Positions 61,381 through 64,000 of a DNA stretch of 64,000 nucleotides are shown one piece after another (the first letter of the stretch is position 1; the number at the start of each line of letters is the position of its first letter). A model generated the notes under the pieces. The model made no database searches. It worked only from the letters and a program-made list of their open reading frames with translations, and had not been told where the DNA came from. The DNA lies in contig OZ007567.1 in assembly GCA_963931925.1 (NCBI GenBank), positions 93,215,778 to 93,279,777 on the forward strand, in the 5' to 3' direction. The position numbers and the translations under genes are program-made. Source of the stretch: Onchidella celtica (lineage: Eukaryota; Mollusca; Gastropoda; Systellommatophora; Onchidiidae).

Positions 61381-63633
61381 ATGGCGGAACTCCAACAACT
61401 AATGAAGTTGGGTAAGGAACTTGGCCTGGAGGGAGAGGAGCTACGCGGCTGGATCAAAGAACAGCAGGCGGATTTGCGCGATGAGCGTGCTAAGGATAGG
61501 GAGCAGGAGAGAGAGGCTAAGGCTCAGCAACAAGAAAGAGAGGCTAAGACTCAGGAACAGGAAAGAGAGTTAAGGTTAAAGGAGATAGAGGCGCAAGTAA
61601 AGATTGCGGAGTTAGAACTCAAGAGGAACACGCCAACGGAAACGGTTGAGCGGCAGGTACACAATAAAGGTGGCGTTAGGATTAAGCTCCCTACGTTCGA
61701 CGACCGGAAGGACGACATAGACGCCTTCCTTTACAGGTTCGAGCTGAACGCACAATTGCAATGGGGGGAAAATAAGGAATTATGGGCCACGTACCTGGCG
61801 TCGCTATTGCAGGGGCGAGCGTTAACTTACTTTAAAGAGCTACAGCGCGAAGACGTGCAAGATTACGATAAGCTGAAGGCTTTGCTGCTTCGCCGATTTG
61901 CGCGTACCGAGGAATATTTCCGGGAGCAGTTTAGGCGAGCACGCGCAGATACCAGGGAGGACTTTGCTGCCTTCGTCGCGAGACTAACGGAGTATTTCGC
62001 GAACTGGGTAGACTTGGCGCATGTGGGCACGGATTTTGCTAAACTGAAAGACCTAATGATCCGTGACCAGCTGTACGCGTCGTGCCACAAAGATCTGGTG
62101 GCTTTCCTGAAAGAGAACGAACCCGCGACGGTGCAGGAGGCGTCTAGGTTGGCGGAGGCATACCGTACGGCGCATCCGTCCAAACCAGTCGCCAGGGCGT
62201 ACGTCCAAGATGCTGGCTACGTCGCCGTTGTCGAGGGGTCGCCGGCGGGACTTAGGGACAGGTCGCGTCAGCGTGGTGCCTATAGCGGGCAAGCCCAGGG
62301 GCAGCGTAGGGGCTATCACCAATCACCGGCATATGGATCCGGTAAGTTTGACCGAGCAGGAGGGCTAGGTCGCGGTAATGGCCGGGGCCGACTTGTGACC
62401 TTTGCCGATGACCGACGGCATAGGGACTCTAGTTCCGGTCGCGAGGGGTCACGGGGACCCAGGCCTAGAGCAGCACAGGGAGCGGAGTGTTGGACTTGCG
62501 GACGCGTGGGTCACTTTTCGCGCGAGTGTAGGGCCGCGAAGTGTTGGAACTGCGGAAGAGCAGATCACATCAGCGTGAACTGCCCTGCAGGTAGGATAGC
62601 GGCGAACGTGGACAGTAGCTCCAGTCCATGTTCCCCAAATAAATTTCATCATGCGGCTGCGTGCGTTACATCGGACAACGGAGGCGGACAGTATTCTAAG
62701 TGTCCCAGTTGTGAGAAGTTATTATCTTCCGGTGTTTTACCTTGTGGGAGAAAGATCCCCGTTATAAATTCATGTCATACAGGAGGTGGTCTTAGGGTTT
62801 ATCCGGGGTTTGTTGGGGACGAACCGGTCTCGGTTTTACGAGATACAGGATCTACCGTTGTGGGAGTGCATAGGGACTGCATTCGGGATTCACAGCTTAC
62901 AGGTGAGACTGTCCCGTGCATCCAATTTTCGGGGGCCATTGAGAAATTACCCATGGCAAAAATAATGATAGATACACCTTTCCTTAGCGGGGAAGTCGAA
63001 GCAGTCGTTGGTTGTTTTCCAGGCGCCCAGCTCATCATTGGGAATGTATCACGGGTAGTTTCCCCTTCCGACGAGAACGTGCAAGCATGGTCGCAATCAA
63101 AAGGTATTGACTTTTGCGCCGCGGTCGAAACACGCCGACGGGTAGCCGACAAAGACAAGATTAGACCTTTGGCTACGCCAGCGGTCAACCTAGACATCAC
63201 GCCAGAGCGCTTGGCGAGATTACAAAGGGAGGACCCATCATTAAACCCATGTTTTGGGGAAGCGCGAACCGAGAAAACGAGGAGATATAAGAACGGGTCA
63301 TCTTCTTTTTTTGTCCAGGGAGGCATTCTGTTCCGTATGTACGTCACAGTGGCTTCCGTTCAAAAGCAGGTCGTCGTGCCGCGGTCGTTAATTGCTACAG
63401 TATTGCGTCTGGCCCATGATGTTCCATTAGCGGGTCATATGGGAAGTGCTAGAACCAAGGAGAGAGTTCTGAAAGATTTTTATTGGCCATCGATACATAG
63501 AGATGTGCGGTTATATTGTAAGACGTGCAGTGCGTGCCAAAAGACGACGCATAAGGGTCGTACACCCCAGGCCCCTCTTCAAAAGATCCCCACGGTTTCG
63601 GAACCGTTTAAAAAGGTTTCAGTACCTTGTTGA
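61381..63633 (+). pseudogene. Gag-PR-INT N-terminal polyprotein of element 2, truncated by a deletion
   Basis: 750 codons from an ATG with good context (A at -3, G at +4). Residues ~25-83 are a charged coiled coil with repeats of QEREAK. About 98-275 is the Gag core; its last part (FAKLKDLMIRDQLYASC, LKENEP) again resembles SCAN. A Gly/Arg-rich basic linker follows. Zinc knuckles of the CX2CX4HX4C type lie at 370-383 and 388-401. The protease has D488-T-G. The integrase zinc domain has H679, H686, C716, C719. The frame then reaches FKKVSV, where element 1 begins its catalytic core, and stops two codons later because of a deletion. The N-terminal part could still make Gag and protease. Confidence 0.92.
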
Positions 63634-63960
63634 TTTAAGAGAAAGACTATCTTCTGCGCGCACTATAGCAGAAGAAGCTTCTGGTATCGCTTCGAAAGAG
63701 AAAAAGACTATAAAGATAGAGGGTCCAAACTGAGAATTTTTAAGCCAGGAGACAAGGTTCTGTTGTTGTTACCTACGGACCATAATAAGTTATTGATGAC
63801 ATGGAAAGGTCCTTATGTTATTGAGCGAGTTGTTTCAAAGGTAGATTACGCTACCCACATTGATGGAGCGAGTAAGGTTTTCCATGTTGATATGCTGCAG
63901 AGGTTTCATGAGAGACCAGAGTATCTGTATTCTCATACTGAAGTTGAAGGACATACCTAA
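63622..63960 (+). pseudogene. Integrase C-terminal remnant of element 2, frameshifted
   Basis: After the deletion junction near 63,620 the reading continues in another frame with QYLVDLRERLSSA, matching QYVMELRERLED in element 1 downstream of its catalytic core. A further one-base shift near 63,709 returns to the original frame. That frame continues with FKPGDKVLLLLPTD, the GPY/F-type WKGPYVIERV and a final stop at 63,958. Relative to element 1 about 520 bp are missing, including the D, D and E catalytic residues. The tail module itself is intact. Confidence 0.85.
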
Positions 63961-64000
63961 TGTCGTGTCATTCTTTGACGATATAGCATGCCATACGTCG

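Larger units (their letters stand above)
59276..64000 (+). mobile_element. Gmr1-like LTR retrotransposon (element 2), 5' part, runs off the window
   Basis: A 1,185-bp left LTR is followed by a partial tRNA-Pro-type primer site, a 900-bp leader and a gag-pol frame with Gag, zinc knuckles, protease and the integrase zinc domain. The integrase catalytic core has been deleted and the integrase tail is out of frame. Integrase directly follows protease with no reverse transcriptase between them, as in element 1, so this is a second, clearly different member of the same order type. RT, RNase H and the right LTR would lie beyond 64,000. The copy cannot make active integrase. Confidence 0.9.

Overview
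The window looks like intergenic DNA from a repeat-rich animal nuclear genome, most likely a marine invertebrate. A mollusc or other lophotrochozoan is a guess from the mix of repeats, not something shown. There are no bacterial operons, ribosome binding sites, rRNA genes or CRISPR arrays. Most of the 64 kb is AT-rich non-coding DNA full of microsatellites such as (GATA)n/(GACA)n, (CT)n/(GA)n, (TTTC)n, (GTA)n and (AAAT)n. Nearly all long open frames outside 37-41 kb and 52-64 kb are translations of these repeats and are not genes. No complete cellular gene was recognised; one possible first exon (46,019-46,148, minus strand) and two weaker candidates are listed.

The recognisable coding content is transposable elements. 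(1) A non-LTR (LINE) retrotransposon lies at about 37.5-41.4 kb: an AP-endonuclease-like domain followed by a reverse transcriptase, broken by one stop and one frameshift, and preceded by seven identical 50-bp tandem repeats. (2) A complete, very young LTR retrotransposon spans 51,596-58,218, with 602/603-bp LTRs differing by one substitution and one indel, an ATCAT target duplication and an exact 18-nt primer site for tRNA-Pro. (3) A second, related LTR retrotransposon begins at 59,276 and runs off the right edge. (4) A solo LTR of that second family lies inverted at 30,240-31,106 with its own GAAAT duplication. (5) A LINE 3' stump lies at 20.1 kb. (6) Two copies of one tRNA-derived SINE lie at 4.2-4.6 kb (minus) and 43.6-44.0 kb (plus), with several unnamed dispersed or tandem repeats elsewhere.

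The most interesting system is the LTR pair. By motif they are Ty3/gypsy-type, but pol is ordered protease - integrase - reverse transcriptase - RNase H, the Ty1/copia order known within gypsy only from the Gmr1-like group. In element 1 the whole order is visible; in element 2 integrase directly follows protease and the RT would lie beyond the window. Both Gag proteins carry a segment resembling the SCAN domain of vertebrate zinc-finger proteins, as published for Gmr1-like elements. The two LTR copies of the second family also differ by a 319-bp block that starts GTATGT and ends TTGTAG, as a spliceosomal intron would, just downstream of a TATA-like box.

Layout: 0-7 kb non-coding with a SINE; 7.0-12 kb dispersed repeat A, GATA/GACA array, CT-rich and TTTC arrays; 12-16.6 kb non-coding; 16.6-18.9 kb ~340-bp tandem repeat, GTA array, CTAT/CTGT array; 19-21.3 kb possible promoter and weak exons, LINE stump; 21.5-30.2 kb non-coding with GA arrays and dispersed repeat B; 30.2-31.1 kb solo LTR; 31-37.5 kb non-coding with dispersed repeat C; 37.5-41.5 kb LINE; 41.5-51.6 kb microsatellites, SINE, GAAA minisatellite, possible first exon; 51.6-58.2 kb element 1; 58.2-59.3 kb spacer; 59.3-64 kb element 2.
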